Below, piece after piece: positions 29,621 to 38,524 of a DNA stretch of 64,000 nucleotides (position 1 is its first letter; each line of letters opens with the position of its first letter). This DNA comes from Lachnospiraceae bacterium (GTDB lineage: Bacteria > Bacillota > Clostridia > Lachnospirales > Lachnospiraceae). The stretch lies in the NCBI GenBank assembly GCA_017621075.1, contig JAGATV010000037.1, positions 55,001 through 119,000 on the forward strand, read 5' to 3'. The position numbers and the translations under genes were made by a program. The notes beneath the pieces are model-generated. The model did no database searches, was not told the DNA's origin, and was given only the letters and a program-made list of their open reading frames with translations.

Positions 29621-30616
29621 ATGGAAGTGGATAAGCAATATAAAAAAGATTTTTCCAGATTGGGGTGGAGATTCACCATCGGCACGGTAATCATTGCGGT
29701 TTTGCAGACGTTGGTTTCGCTGATCGTGCGGGAGGTAAAGCCGGAATGGCTTTCCGATATGAGCATGGTGCTGATCCTTTCGGTGCTTCCCCTGTATCTG
29801 GTGGGCATGCCGGCGCTGATCGGCATGGTGAGCAGGCTGCCGGGAGAGGCGCCGGAAAAGCACAAGATGCCTTTCGGCAAGTTTTTGCTGGCACTGATGA
29901 TCTGTTATTCCATCATGTATGTCAGCAACCTGATCGGAACCGTATTGACAGCGGTGATCGGAATGTTAAAGGGCGTTCCGGTGTCCAATGACATATTGGA
30001 GATTGCTACGGGCAGCAGTCTGTGGCTGAATTTTCTGTACATGGTGATCCTGGCCCCTATCTTTGAAGAACTGGTCTTTCGCAAGCTGATCGTAGACAAG
30101 ACCCGCCGTTACGGAGAAGGTGTGGCAGTGCTTTTGTCCGGTCTCATGTTCGGGCTGTTCCACGGGAATCTGAGCCAGTTTGCTTATGCTTTTACCATGG
30201 GCATGTTTTTTGCATTCCTGTATCTGAGGACCGGGAATATCAAGATCACCATGCTCCTCCATGCCATTGTCAACTTTATGGGAAGCATCGTCAGTGTCCT
30301 GATCCTGAAGGCTGTCAGGTACGAGGAACTGCTGGAGCTGACCATGAGCCCCGGATATGATCCCAAGGAGATGATGGATCTTGTCATGAGCAGTCTGCCG
30401 GGCTGGATCGTCTACCTCCTTTACACCGGAATATTGTTGTGTGTGGTGATCACAGGCGTGGTCCTGATGATCGTATTCCGCAAGAAGTTTGTCCTGTATC
30501 CCGGAGAGATCGTTCTGGAAAAGGGCAAGCGGTTTTCCATAATCTTTTTCAATACAGGCATGATCCTGTTTGTGCTGATCTGGATCGTGACCATTATCGT
30601 GCAGCTTTTTCAGTGA
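29621..30616 (+). CDS. CPBP family intramembrane metalloprotease
   Basis: 331-residue membrane protein with about eight hydrophobic segments. The CPBP/ABI (PF02517, Rce1-like) motifs are complete: EELVFRK (EExxxR, about residues 149-155), GLMFGLFHGNLSQF (FxxxH), and LLHAIVNFMGS (HxxxN). Members process membrane-anchored peptides or confer bacteriocin immunity; the substrate here is unknown. A GGCAGG/CCTGCC hairpin lies just before the ribosome binding site. It ends 24 bases before the thioesterase gene. Confidence 0.85.
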   Translation: MEVDKQYKKDFSRLGWRFTIGTVIIAVLQTLVSLIVREVKPEWLSDMSMVLILSVLPLYLVGMPALIGMVSRLPGEAPEKHKMPFGKFLLALMICYSIMYVSNLIGTVLTAVIGMLKGVPVSNDILEIATGSSLWLNFLYMVILAPIFEELVFRKLIVDKTRRYGEGVAVLLSGLMFGLFHGNLSQFAYAFTMGMFFAFLYLRTGNIKITMLLHAIVNFMGSIVSVLILKAVRYEELLELTMSPGYDPKEMMDLVMSSLPGWIVYLLYTGILLCVVITGVVLMIVFRKKFVLYPGEIVLEKGKRFSIIFFNTGMILFVLIWIVTIIVQLFQ

Positions 30617-30640
30617 TCTGCGGGAAGACAGGGAGAAATC

Positions 30641-31357
30641 ATGTATACATTTGACAGCAGGATACGTTTCAGTGAAGTGGACAGCGAAGAGAAACTGACA
30701 ATGTCGTCACTTTTAAAATATTTTCAGGATTGTTCCACCTTCCAGTCCGAGGATATCGGTCTGGGTGTGGATTATCTGAGGGAGCATCACAGAGTGTGGG
30801 TGCTGTCCTCCTGGCAGATCGTGGTAGAGAAGTATCCCAGACTCTGCGACAGAGTGAAGGTGGGTACGCTGCCTTATGATTTCAAGGGCTTTCTGGGTTC
30901 TCGAAATTTTGCCATGCTCACGGAGGACGGACAGTATCTGGCCAAGGCCAATTCTCTGTGGAGTCTTCTGGATACACAGACAGGCAGGCCTGTCATGCCG
31001 GATGACCTGACCAGGGAAAGGTATGTGCTGGAAGAAAAACTCCCCATGGATTATGCCCCCAGAAAGATCGTGATTCCTGAGGGGGGCGTACAGGAGGAAC
31101 CCGTTGTAGTAAAAAGGCATCACCTGGATACCAACCATCATGTCAACAACGGACAGTATGTCAACATGGCGTCAGAGTATCTGCCTGCCGGCTTCGATGT
31201 CCGGCAGATGCGGGCGGAGTACAAGATGCAGGCATTCCTGGACGATGTGCTGTATCCTTATGTGGCGGCAGAGAAGGATAAGTATGTGATCTCGCTGACC
31301 GATCAGGCGGGGAAGCCTTATGTGGTGGTAGAGTTCCTTCGAAGAGAGGAGATATAA
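30641..31357 (+). CDS. Acyl-ACP thioesterase
   Basis: 238-residue double hot-dog protein of the acyl-ACP thioesterase family (PF01643), which releases fatty acids from acyl carrier protein. Visible features are FSEVDSEEKLTMSSLLKYFQDCS in the first hot-dog and HHLDTNHHVNNGQYVN in the second, the latter holding the Asp/Asn/His active-site region. Its stop and the next start are one base apart, indicating tight operon coupling with the CvfB-like gene. Confidence 0.88.
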   Translation: MYTFDSRIRFSEVDSEEKLTMSSLLKYFQDCSTFQSEDIGLGVDYLREHHRVWVLSSWQIVVEKYPRLCDRVKVGTLPYDFKGFLGSRNFAMLTEDGQYLAKANSLWSLLDTQTGRPVMPDDLTRERYVLEEKLPMDYAPRKIVIPEGGVQEEPVVVKRHHLDTNHHVNNGQYVNMASEYLPAGFDVRQMRAEYKMQAFLDDVLYPYVAAEKDKYVISLTDQAGKPYVVVEFLRREEI

Positions 31358-31358
31358 G

Positions 31359-32195
31359 ATGTTTCGATTAGGAGAAAAGCAGGTGCTCACGGTAGTAAAA
31401 AAAGTAGATTTCGGCGTCTACCTGGCACCTTCCCGGGATCAGGCGCAGGAGAGGGTGCTTCTGCCTGCCCGGCAGGTGCCGGAGGGAGTACAACCGGGCA
31501 GCAGTCTGGAAGTGTTCCTGTACAAGGACTCCGAGGACAGACTGATCGCCACCACCAGGGAACCCAGACTGATGATGGGACAGGTGGCAAAGCTTACGGT
31601 GCTTCAGGTGGGAAGGATCGGGGCATTTTTGGATTGGGGGCTCGACAAGGATCTGTTCCTTCCCTTTAAACAGCAGACAAAGCGTGTCAGCCCCGGAGAA
31701 CAGATATTGGTATCACTTTATATTGACAAGAGCAGTAGGTTGTGTGCTACAATGAATGTATACCAGAACCTTCGTACTGACAGCTCTTATCAGAAAGACG
31801 ACCAGGTAAGAGGGACCGTCTATGAGATCAGCGATCACTTTGGTGCATTCGTGGCGGTGGATGAGATTTTTTCCGCACTGATCCCACAAAAGGAGCTGTA
31901 TGGCAAGGTGGAGGTGGGAGATGTTGTTACTGCCCGTGTGACCCGGGTCCATGAGGACGGGAAACTGGAGCTGAGCATCCGTGAAAAGGCATATCTGCAG
32001 ATGCAGACCGATGCGGAGGCCATCCTTCGCCTGATCGACAGCTATGACGGGGTGCTGCCCTTTAATGACAAGGCATCACCGGAGACCATCAAGCGGGAGA
32101 CGGGCATGAGCAAGAATGAGTTTAAGCGTGCCGTGGGCAATCTGCTCAAAAGTGGGAAGATTACCATCGGTGAAAAATGTATTCGACGTATCTAA
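31359..32195 (+). CDS. CvfB family S1-domain RNA-binding protein
   Basis: 278-residue protein of the CvfB/YitL family: S1-like OB folds (GVYLAPSRD..., IGAFLDWGLDKDLFLPF, FGAFVAVDEIFSALIP) and a C-terminal winged helix (ETIKRETGMSKNEFKRAVGNLLKSGKI). CvfB binds RNA and influences virulence gene expression in Staphylococcus. Follows the thioesterase directly and precedes YjfB by 24 bases. Confidence 0.88.
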   Translation: MFRLGEKQVLTVVKKVDFGVYLAPSRDQAQERVLLPARQVPEGVQPGSSLEVFLYKDSEDRLIATTREPRLMMGQVAKLTVLQVGRIGAFLDWGLDKDLFLPFKQQTKRVSPGEQILVSLYIDKSSRLCATMNVYQNLRTDSSYQKDDQVRGTVYEISDHFGAFVAVDEIFSALIPQKELYGKVEVGDVVTARVTRVHEDGKLELSIREKAYLQMQTDAEAILRLIDSYDGVLPFNDKASPETIKRETGMSKNEFKRAVGNLLKSGKITIGEKCIRRI

Positions 32196-32219
32196 GGGAT
32201 CCTGAAAGGAGGAAGCCAG

Positions 32220-32411
32220 ATGGATATTGCAGGTTTATCAACAATAATGGCAACAGATTACACGATGAGCCGTGTAGGGACTGCAGTGCTGGGCAATGCC
32301 TTGGACATGAACGAGGAGCTGGGTGCCGGACTGGTACAGATGATCGATGCGGCGGCGATGGAGAGAAGTGTGAATCCTGCACAGGGCGGCAATTTTGATG
32401 TCCGGGTATAA
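32220..32411 (+). CDS. YjfB family putative motility protein
   Basis: 63-residue protein of the YjfB family (PF14070, named putative motility protein). It has the typical MDIAGLST start, VGTAVLGNALDMNEE core and the C-terminal SVNPAQGGNFDVRV. The function is unknown. Many relatives in motile Firmicutes are encoded near flagellar genes, but here it is last in an unrelated operon. AAGGAGG precedes ATG 32220 and a terminator follows. Confidence 0.85.
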   Translation: MDIAGLSTIMATDYTMSRVGTAVLGNALDMNEELGAGLVQMIDAAAMERSVNPAQGGNFDVRV

Positions 32412-32458
32412 GGGGGCTTTATGGCCGTGAGCAGGTAAGGTATTTCCTGGAAAGAAAC

Positions 32459-32495
32459 AAGCCTTTTGGCAGAAAGGTCTGCCGGAAGGCTTTTT
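32459..32495 (+). terminator. Terminator after the yjfB-like gene
   Basis: AAGCCTT..GGCAGA (32459-32473), loop AAGG, TCTGCC..AAGGCTT and a run of T to 32495. It closes the thioesterase-cvfB-yjfB unit. Confidence 0.9.
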
Positions 32496-32613
32496 CTGTC
32501 CTGGGAAATTTCTCCCGAAAAGCAAAAAAGTGCATAAAAACCTATTGCTTTTTTAACGGTTTTTTTGTACATTTGTATTATATGGTGTATTACTATAGAT
32601 AAGGAGCGGGGTT

Positions 32614-33699
32614 ATGATATCAAATCAGATTTTGCAGAACACGATCGAGGGGTTGAAAGGGATTGCAAGAGTGGAGCTTTGTGTCATGGGCGTGGACGGT
32701 AAGGAAATCGCCTCTACCATGGATATGGGAAACTGCTCCGGTGCTGCAGCCGAGTTCGTATCATCTCCCGCAGACTTCCAGGAGATCCAGGGATATCAGT
32801 ATTTCAAGATCTATGATGAGCAGCAGCTGGAATACATTCTGATAGCCGCCGGTGCCGGTGAAGATGTGTATATGATCGGCAAGATGGTAGTATTCCAGAT
32901 CCAGAATCTGCTTGTGGCCTACAAGGAGCGTTTTGACAAGGATAACTTTATCAAGAATCTGCTTTTGGACAATCTTTTGTTAGTAGACATCTATAGTCGT
33001 TCCAAGAAGTTACATATCCAGACGGATGTGCCCAGAGTGGTACTGATCGTGGAATCCGGTAACGGAAAGGACAATAATGCACTGGAGCTGACCAGAAATC
33101 ATTTCGGCAGCAACAGCAAGGATTTTATCACGGCGGTGGACGAGAGCAATGTCATCGTGGTAAAGGAACTTGCAGAATCTGATACGGGCAAGGAGATCGA
33201 AAAGGCCGCAAAAGGCCTGGAAGCTTTCCTGCGCAAAGAAAATATCAAAGATATCCGTATTGCCTACGGTACCGTGATCCATGAGATCAAGGAGGTCAGC
33301 CGTTCCTACAAGGAGGCCAAGATGGCTTTGGATGTAGGAAAGATCTTTTTTGATGAGAGAGATGTGATCGCATATAGTGAACTGGGGATCGGACGCCTGA
33401 TCTATCAGTTGCCCATTCCCCTGTGCAAGATGTTCATCCGTGAGATCTTCGGGGGCAAGAGCCCTGATGATTTCGATGAGGAGACCTTGACGACTATTTA
33501 CAAATTTTTTGAGAACAGCCTGAATGTGTCCGAAACCTCCAGGCAGTTGTTCATTCACCGCAATACCCTGGTATACCGTCTGGATAAGCTGCAGAAGAGT
33601 ACCGGGCTCGATCTGCGGGTTTTTGAGGATGCCATCACCTTTAAGATTGCATTGATGGTAGTAAAATATATGAAGTATATGGAAACTTTTGAATACTGA
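32614..33699 (+). CDS. PucR/CdaR-type transcriptional regulator
   Basis: 361-residue protein with a C-terminal helix-turn-helix of the PucR type (PF13556): LNVSETSRQLFIHRNTLVYRLDKLQKSTGLDLR (about residues 310-340). A GGDEF-like middle region (RVVLIVESGNGKDNNALEL...) is also typical of CdaR relatives. The N-terminal 100 residues resemble a sensory domain. The ligand is unknown. A TTGTAC-17-TATTAC promoter (32565-32593) and AAGGAG precede it. The next gene, ftsE, is 28 bases downstream, so read-through into the cell-division operon is possible. Confidence 0.8.
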   Translation: MISNQILQNTIEGLKGIARVELCVMGVDGKEIASTMDMGNCSGAAAEFVSSPADFQEIQGYQYFKIYDEQQLEYILIAAGAGEDVYMIGKMVVFQIQNLLVAYKERFDKDNFIKNLLLDNLLLVDIYSRSKKLHIQTDVPRVVLIVESGNGKDNNALELTRNHFGSNSKDFITAVDESNVIVVKELAESDTGKEIEKAAKGLEAFLRKENIKDIRIAYGTVIHEIKEVSRSYKEAKMALDVGKIFFDERDVIAYSELGIGRLIYQLPIPLCKMFIREIFGGKSPDDFDEETLTTIYKFFENSLNVSETSRQLFIHRNTLVYRLDKLQKSTGLDLRVFEDAITFKIALMVVKYMKYMETFEY

Positions 33700-33727
33700 T
33701 TTCGTTACTTAAGATAGGTGGTCATAC

Positions 33728-34471
33728 ATGTCAAAGAAAGAATATTTGAGAGAACAGAGAGAAAAGATGATCCGCGAAGAGGGGATCATCTTCTTGGATC
33801 ATGTCAGTAAATCCTATTCCACAGGTGCGCCGGCACTGGATGATGTCACCCTGCACATCGGGAAAGGCGAGTTTGTATTTATCGTGGGGGACAGTGGCTC
33901 CGGCAAATCTACCCTGATAAAGCTGCTGTTAAGGGAGCTGGTGGCTTCTGACGGCAGTGTTTTCGTTATGGGGCACAACCTGGCAAAGCTGAAGCACAGG
34001 CAGATACCGAAGTTCCGCCGCAACCTGGGCGTAGTGTTCCAGGATTTCCGGCTGTTGAATGACAGGAATGTCTATGAAAATGTAGCTTTCGCCCAGCGCA
34101 TCGTGGAGACTCCCGTAAGCGAGATCCGCAGGAACGTACCTGCCATTCTCGCCACAGTGGGTCTTGCCGGCAAATACAAGGCAAAGACCAAGAGGCTTTC
34201 CGGCGGTGAGCAGCAGCGGGTGGCTCTGGCAAGGGCTCTGATCAACAACCCTTCCATCCTGTTGGCAGACGAGCCCACAGGTAATCTGGACCCCAAGAAT
34301 TCCTGGGAGATTATGAAACTGCTGGAAGAGATCAACGAGCAGGGCACCACTGTGGTGGTAGTCACTCACAACAGAGAAATCGTCAATGCCATGCAGAAGC
34401 GCGTTGTCACCATGAAGAAAGGTGTCATCGTAAGTGACGAGGAGGAGGGTGCCTACATCGATGAAGATTAG
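33728..34471 (+). CDS. ftsE: Cell division ATP-binding protein FtsE
   Basis: 247-residue ABC ATPase. Walker A is [12 protein letters not shown], signature [14 protein letters not shown], Walker [12 protein letters not shown]-loop VVVVTHN. FtsE pairs with FtsX in a mechanotransmitting complex that controls peptidoglycan hydrolases outside the cell. It overlaps ftsX by 11 bases. The next genes encode an M23 hydrolase activator and CtpA, the expected partners. It has a slightly longer N-terminus (about 16 residues) than E. coli FtsE. Confidence 0.95.
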   Translation: MSKKEYLREQREKMIREEGIIFLDHVSKSYSTGAPALDDVTLHIGKGEFVFIVGDSGSGKSTLIKLLLRELVASDGSVFVMGHNLAKLKHRQIPKFRRNLGVVFQDFRLLNDRNVYENVAFAQRIVETPVSEIRRNVPAILATVGLAGKYKAKTKRLSGGEQQRVALARALINNPSILLADEPTGNLDPKNSWEIMKLLEEINEQGTTVVVVTHNREIVNAMQKRVVTMKKGVIVSDEEEGAYIDED

Positions 34472-35396
34472 TACGTTATTTTATACCATAAAGCAGGGGA
34501 TCGCCAATATTTTCCGCAATAAGTGGTATTCCCTGGCATCTATTGCCACCATTTCCGCATGCCTTTTTCTGTTTGGTCTGTTCTATGCCATTGTGGCCAA
34601 TTTCCAGCATATGCTGTTGACCGCAGAGGAAGGAGTATCTGTGACGGTATACTTCCATGATGAAGGAGATACCTGCGGGGAACATGCAGAGGGGATGATC
34701 CCAACTGAGGAACGTATCGATGAGATCGGACAGCAGATTGCTGCCCGGGTGGAGGTTTCGGATGTGAAGTTCCATTCCGATGATGAGGCATGGGCTACTT
34801 TCGGACCGGAATATTTTGGAGAGGATTATGCGGTAGGTTTTCCTGAGAATCCATTGGAAGGTATGGACAGCTACGAAGTGTTCTTAAGCGATGTGTCACT
34901 GCAGGATACGCTGGTGACCTGGCTAAAATCCCTTCCCGAGGTGCGCAAGGTCAATTATTCCGAGGTGACTGCCAATACTTTGAGCGGCATGAACATGCTC
35001 ATTGCCTATATGTCCCTGGGTATCATCGTGATCCTTTTGGCAGTCAGCATCTTCCTGATCAGCAATACCGTCACCATCGGTATCGCCGTGAGGAAGGAAG
35101 AGATCAATATCATGAAATATATCGGAGCTACGGACTTTTTTGTCCGGGCACCCTTCGTGCTGGAGGGTATGCTGATCGGACTGGTGGGGGCGGCGATTCC
35201 CTTGGGCCTGATCTATGCTTTGTATAATTATGTCTTGAATTATATGTTAGAGCGCTTTACCATGTTGAGCACCCTGTTAAACTTCCTGAGTCTGGAGGAG
35301 ATCTTCCGCGTTCTGGCACCCGTGTCATTACTTGTGGGTGTAGGGATCGGTTTCTTCGGAAGCATCGTGACGGTGCGCAAGCATTTACGCGTTTAG
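34461..35396 (+). CDS. ftsX: Cell division protein FtsX
   Basis: 311-residue membrane protein with the FtsX topology: one helix near the N-terminus (about residues 22-45), a large extracytoplasmic domain (about 50-170), then three helices. KQGIANIFRNKWYSLASI is the typical start. It works with FtsE to gate cell-wall hydrolase activity. ATG 34461 overlaps the end of ftsE and follows GGAGGAGG (34441-34448); an upstream GTG (34434) is less likely. Confidence 0.94.
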   Translation: MKISTLFYTIKQGIANIFRNKWYSLASIATISACLFLFGLFYAIVANFQHMLLTAEEGVSVTVYFHDEGDTCGEHAEGMIPTEERIDEIGQQIAARVEVSDVKFHSDDEAWATFGPEYFGEDYAVGFPENPLEGMDSYEVFLSDVSLQDTLVTWLKSLPEVRKVNYSEVTANTLSGMNMLIAYMSLGIIVILLAVSIFLISNTVTIGIAVRKEEINIMKYIGATDFFVRAPFVLEGMLIGLVGAAIPLGLIYALYNYVLNYMLERFTMLSTLLNFLSLEEIFRVLAPVSLLVGVGIGFFGSIVTVRKHLRV

Positions 35397-35408
35397 TGAG
35401 GATATATC

Positions 35409-36704
35409 TTGAATTTCATAAGAAGAAGCAAAAACAAACAGAATACTTTTAAAAACAGGGCAGTGCGGGCATTGACCGGCACTGTTTTGGTTTGTGCGGC
35501 TGGTATTTTTTCCCTTGGCGGTTTACAGAGACTGGTGGAGCCCATGCAGGTATCGGCTACCAGTATTTCTTCCATTACTTCCGACAGTATCAAGGAGAAG
35601 GAAGACCAGATCAAGGCGGCGGAGAAGGAAAAGGAAGGTTTGAAGAACAGCCTGAGCGATCTGCAGAAGATCAAAAAGGAGCTGGAAGCCCAAAAGTCTG
35701 ATCTGAAGAAGTATGTGGCCCAGTTGGACAGCAATCTGGCGGATATCGAGGCAAAGATCACAGATTTGAATGCCAGGATCGCAGAAAAGGAAGCCGCCAT
35801 TGAAGAGACCCAGAAGGAACTGGAGGCTGCACAGGAAAAAGAAAAAACCCAGAAAGAATCCATGACAAGGCGCATAAAATTGATGTATGAGAAAGGGGAC
35901 TCTTATATCTGGGAAACGCTCCTTTGCTCTACCAGTTTTGGGGATTTCTTAAACAGGGCGGACTTTATGGAGCAGGTGATGTCTTATGACCACAGGATGT
36001 GGGAAGAATATAAGGCCAACCGCCAGTATATCGAATTGTGCAAGCAGGAGCTGGACCTGGAAAAAGAGCTTTTGGACGAGACCAAGGAAAATGTGGAGGC
36101 AGAACAGAGCAACCTGGAAAGCCTGATCGCCCAGAAGAACAATGATATCATCAAGTATGAAACGGACATCAGCAATAAGGCGCAAGCCATCAAGGAATAT
36201 GAGGCCGATATTGCGGAGCAGAATGAACTCATCGAGACGTTGGAAGCTGCCATTGCGGAAGAGAAGCGCAAGATCATTGAGAGTAACGGAACGGTGCTTA
36301 CTTATGACGGCGGTGTGTTCAAATTCCCGCTGGCTTCTTACACCAGGGTGTCCGATGATTACGGTATGCGGATACATCCCACTTTGGGCGTGGAGCAGTT
36401 CCATAACGGAGTGGATTTTGCGGCACCCAAAGGAACTGCTATCTATGCAGCTTACGACGGGGTGGTGGTGGCCTCAGCCTATAGTGCCACCATGGGCAAT
36501 TATGTCATGATCGATCATGGCGACAGCCTGTATACCATTTATATGCATGCCTCTGCCCTGTATGTTTCCAAAGGAGATGTAGTGATCAGGGGGGATACCA
36601 TTGCAGCGGTAGGTTCTACAGGGCGTTCTACAGGAAACCATCTCCATTTCAGTGTCCGCAAGGACGGAGCGTATGTTTCCCCGTGGAACTATCTGTCACA
36701 GTAA
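35409..36704 (+). CDS. M23 family murein hydrolase with coiled coil (EnvC/PcsB-like)
   Basis: 431-residue exported protein: signal segment (about residues 19-42), a long charged coiled coil (about 55-300), and a C-terminal M23/LytM domain with FHNGVDFAAPKGTAIYA, IDHGDSLYTIYMHAS and HLHFSV holding the zinc ligands (HxxxD, HxH). This architecture is that of FtsEX partners (EnvC, PcsB-like proteins): the coiled coil docks on FtsX. Position directly after ftsX supports this. The start is TTG 35409, preceded by GAGGA. The intact ligands suggest it may be an active endopeptidase. Confidence 0.9.
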   Translation: MNFIRRSKNKQNTFKNRAVRALTGTVLVCAAGIFSLGGLQRLVEPMQVSATSISSITSDSIKEKEDQIKAAEKEKEGLKNSLSDLQKIKKELEAQKSDLKKYVAQLDSNLADIEAKITDLNARIAEKEAAIEETQKELEAAQEKEKTQKESMTRRIKLMYEKGDSYIWETLLCSTSFGDFLNRADFMEQVMSYDHRMWEEYKANRQYIELCKQELDLEKELLDETKENVEAEQSNLESLIAQKNNDIIKYETDISNKAQAIKEYEADIAEQNELIETLEAAIAEEKRKIIESNGTVLTYDGGVFKFPLASYTRVSDDYGMRIHPTLGVEQFHNGVDFAAPKGTAIYAAYDGVVVASAYSATMGNYVMIDHGDSLYTIYMHASALYVSKGDVVIRGDTIAAVGSTGRSTGNHLHFSVRKDGAYVSPWNYLSQ

Positions 36705-36757
36705 GAATATGACAGGATCTTGTTGTGAAAGGAGCGCTGTGATCACAGCGGAAAGAT

Positions 36758-38062
36758 ATGGATAACAACAGAGATAACAATTATTATGACATGGATTCCC
36801 TAAAGCAGAGAGATTCTGCCAAAAAGCCGGGGGCCGGAAAGCAAAAGAGTACGTTCATCAGCGGTATCGTGGTGGGAATGACCGTTTCCCTTGTGATTCT
36901 GTGCGTGGTCCTTCTGGTTACCAGGCTGCAGAAGATACTGGATGAAAAAGAAGAGAATAGCGGCCTCATCACACTGGATCAGGAGTCTGCCATCGATGAA
37001 GATGTACTGCAGAAGATGATGCTTTTAGAGAAGACCATTGACAAGTATTTTTATCTGGAAGAAGTGACGGATGAGGAATTGGAAAACGGCATTTACAAAG
37101 GAATGTTGGAAGCTCTGCATGATCCCTATTCCGAATACTATACAGCGGAGGAACTGAACACCCTGATGGAGCAGACAGAAGGGATCTATTATGGGATCGG
37201 GGCTTATGTGAGCATAGATACCGAGACCTCCCTCCCCAAGATCAGCGGGTTGATCGCAAATGCCCCTGCGGAGGAAGTGGGCCTTCGGGCCAACGATCTG
37301 ATTTATGAGGTGGACGGGGAATCTGTTTACGGAATGAGTCTGACGGAAGTGGTCAGTCTGATCAAGGGTCCGGAGGGTACAGAGGTACTGCTTACCATTA
37401 TCCGGGAAGGGGACTATCTGGAGATAACAGTTCCCAGGCGCAGGGTGGAAAATCCTACCGTAGAATATGAAATGTTGGAGAACAATATGGCATATATTCG
37501 GATCACGGAATTTGAAGATGTGTCCGTGGACCAATTTGCAGATGCCATGGCTACTATGAGAGGTTCCGGCATGGAGGGACTGATCCTGGATCTTCGTTCC
37601 AATCCGGGAGGAAGTTTAAGCGCAGTGGTGGATATTGCCAGGATGCTCCTGCCGGAGGGCCTGGTGGTGTACACAGAGGACAAATACGGCGACAGGGATG
37701 AGTACAGGTGTGACGGAAAGCACAAGCTGGAGGTGCCCCTGGTAGTGCTGGTGGATATGAATTCGGCCAGTGCGGCGGAGGTGCTTTCGGGTGCCATTCA
37801 GGATTACGGCATCGGCACGTTGGTGGGAACCACTACTTTCGGCAAGGGCATTGTACAGCAGATCGTTCCCTACAAGGACGGCTCGGCGGTGAAGATCACC
37901 ATCAGCAGCTATTTCACGCCAAAGGGACGCAATATCCACGGCATTGGTATTGAACCGGAAGTGGAATGTGAGTTTGACAGTGAGGCATACTATGACGAGG
38001 TGAACCCCTACGACAACCAGCTGGAGAAAGCAAAAGAAGTATTGCAGGGAATGATGAATTAG
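36758..38062 (+). CDS. S41 family C-terminal processing peptidase CtpA
   Basis: 434-residue serine protease with one N-terminal membrane helix (about residues 28-50), a PDZ domain (about 115-205, IYYGIGAYVSIDTE...GLRANDLIYEVDG) and the S41 catalytic region: GLILDLRSNPGGSL, the nucleophile in MNSASAAEVLSGA and the general-base lysine in TTFGKGIVQ. Such proteases act in the cell envelope. Placement after ftsE-ftsX-M23 is conserved in clostridia. The downstream hairpin at 38077-38129 would end this operon. Confidence 0.93.
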   Translation: MDNNRDNNYYDMDSLKQRDSAKKPGAGKQKSTFISGIVVGMTVSLVILCVVLLVTRLQKILDEKEENSGLITLDQESAIDEDVLQKMMLLEKTIDKYFYLEEVTDEELENGIYKGMLEALHDPYSEYYTAEELNTLMEQTEGIYYGIGAYVSIDTETSLPKISGLIANAPAEEVGLRANDLIYEVDGESVYGMSLTEVVSLIKGPEGTEVLLTIIREGDYLEITVPRRRVENPTVEYEMLENNMAYIRITEFEDVSVDQFADAMATMRGSGMEGLILDLRSNPGGSLSAVVDIARMLLPEGLVVYTEDKYGDRDEYRCDGKHKLEVPLVVLVDMNSASAAEVLSGAIQDYGIGTLVGTTTFGKGIVQQIVPYKDGSAVKITISSYFTPKGRNIHGIGIEPEVECEFDSEAYYDEVNPYDNQLEKAKEVLQGMMN

Positions 38063-38067
38063 CCCTA

Positions 38068-38123
38068 TTGACAATGAAGGTTTAACGCGTTAAACTTAAG
38101 GAAAGAAGTTTAATGCGTTAAAC
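38068..38123 (+). promoter_or_regulatory. Promoter with two palindromic operators upstream of blaI-like gene
   Basis: -35 TTGACA (38068-38073), 17 bases, -10 TAAACT (38091-38096). Operator 1, GTTTAACGCGTTAAAC (38080-38095), is a perfect palindrome covering the spacer and -10. Operator 2, GTTTAATGCGTTAAAC (38108-38123), lies just past the start site, with 28 bases between centres. They are the likely binding sites of the BlaI-type repressor encoded next, giving autoregulation. The match to BlaI is by position; the core differs from the staphylococcal TACA/TGTA operator. Confidence 0.8.
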
Positions 38124-38129
38124 CTTTTT
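38077..38129 (+). terminator. Terminator formed by the paired operators
   Basis: The two operator copies are also complementary to each other: 21-base arms 38077-38097 and 38106-38126 differ by one wobble pair and are separated by AAGGAAAG, with a T-run to 38129. A transcript coming from ctpA would fold into this hairpin and end; one starting near 38103 would lack the left arm and read on. Confidence 0.75.
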
Positions 38130-38149
38130 GATTGAGAGGAGCAGGGAAA

Positions 38150-38509
38150 ATGGAGACCCCAAAGATTTTTGACAGTGAGTTCCGTTTCCTACAGATTTTG
38201 TGGGAAAAAGAGCCGGTGAACAGCACACAACTGGTACAGGAGTGCAGGGAGAAGCTGGGCTGGAGCAAGGCTACTACTTACACGGTGATCCGCAGGCTCT
38301 CACAGCGGGGCGTGGTGGTAAATGAGAATGCCATAGTGCGTGCTTTGGTCACAAGAGATCAGGTGGAAGAGGCACAGATCGACGAACTGGTGGAACGTAC
38401 TTTTGGAGGATCTATCCCCCAGTTTTTGGCGGCGTTTACCAAAAAGAGGGATCTTACCCGGGAAGAGATCGATGTGATACAGAAGATGATCGATGAGTAT
38501 AGGGTGTAG
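38150..38509 (+). CDS. blaI: BlaI/MecI/CopY family transcriptional repressor
   Basis: 119-residue winged-helix protein of the penicillinase repressor family (PF03965). It shows ILWEKEPVNSTQLVQECREKLGWSKATTYTVIRRLSQRGVV with the recognition helix KATTYTVIRRL. It represses its own operon until cleaved through the sensor peptidase encoded next. ATG 38150 is chosen because AGAGGAG precedes it at good spacing; the TTG at 38132 overlaps that site. The C-terminal part serves dimerisation. No beta-lactamase gene is in the window. Confidence 0.92.
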   Translation: METPKIFDSEFRFLQILWEKEPVNSTQLVQECREKLGWSKATTYTVIRRLSQRGVVVNENAIVRALVTRDQVEEAQIDELVERTFGGSIPQFLAAFTKKRDLTREEIDVIQKMIDEYRV

Positions 38510-38524
38510 CAGGGGAGGAAGAAG

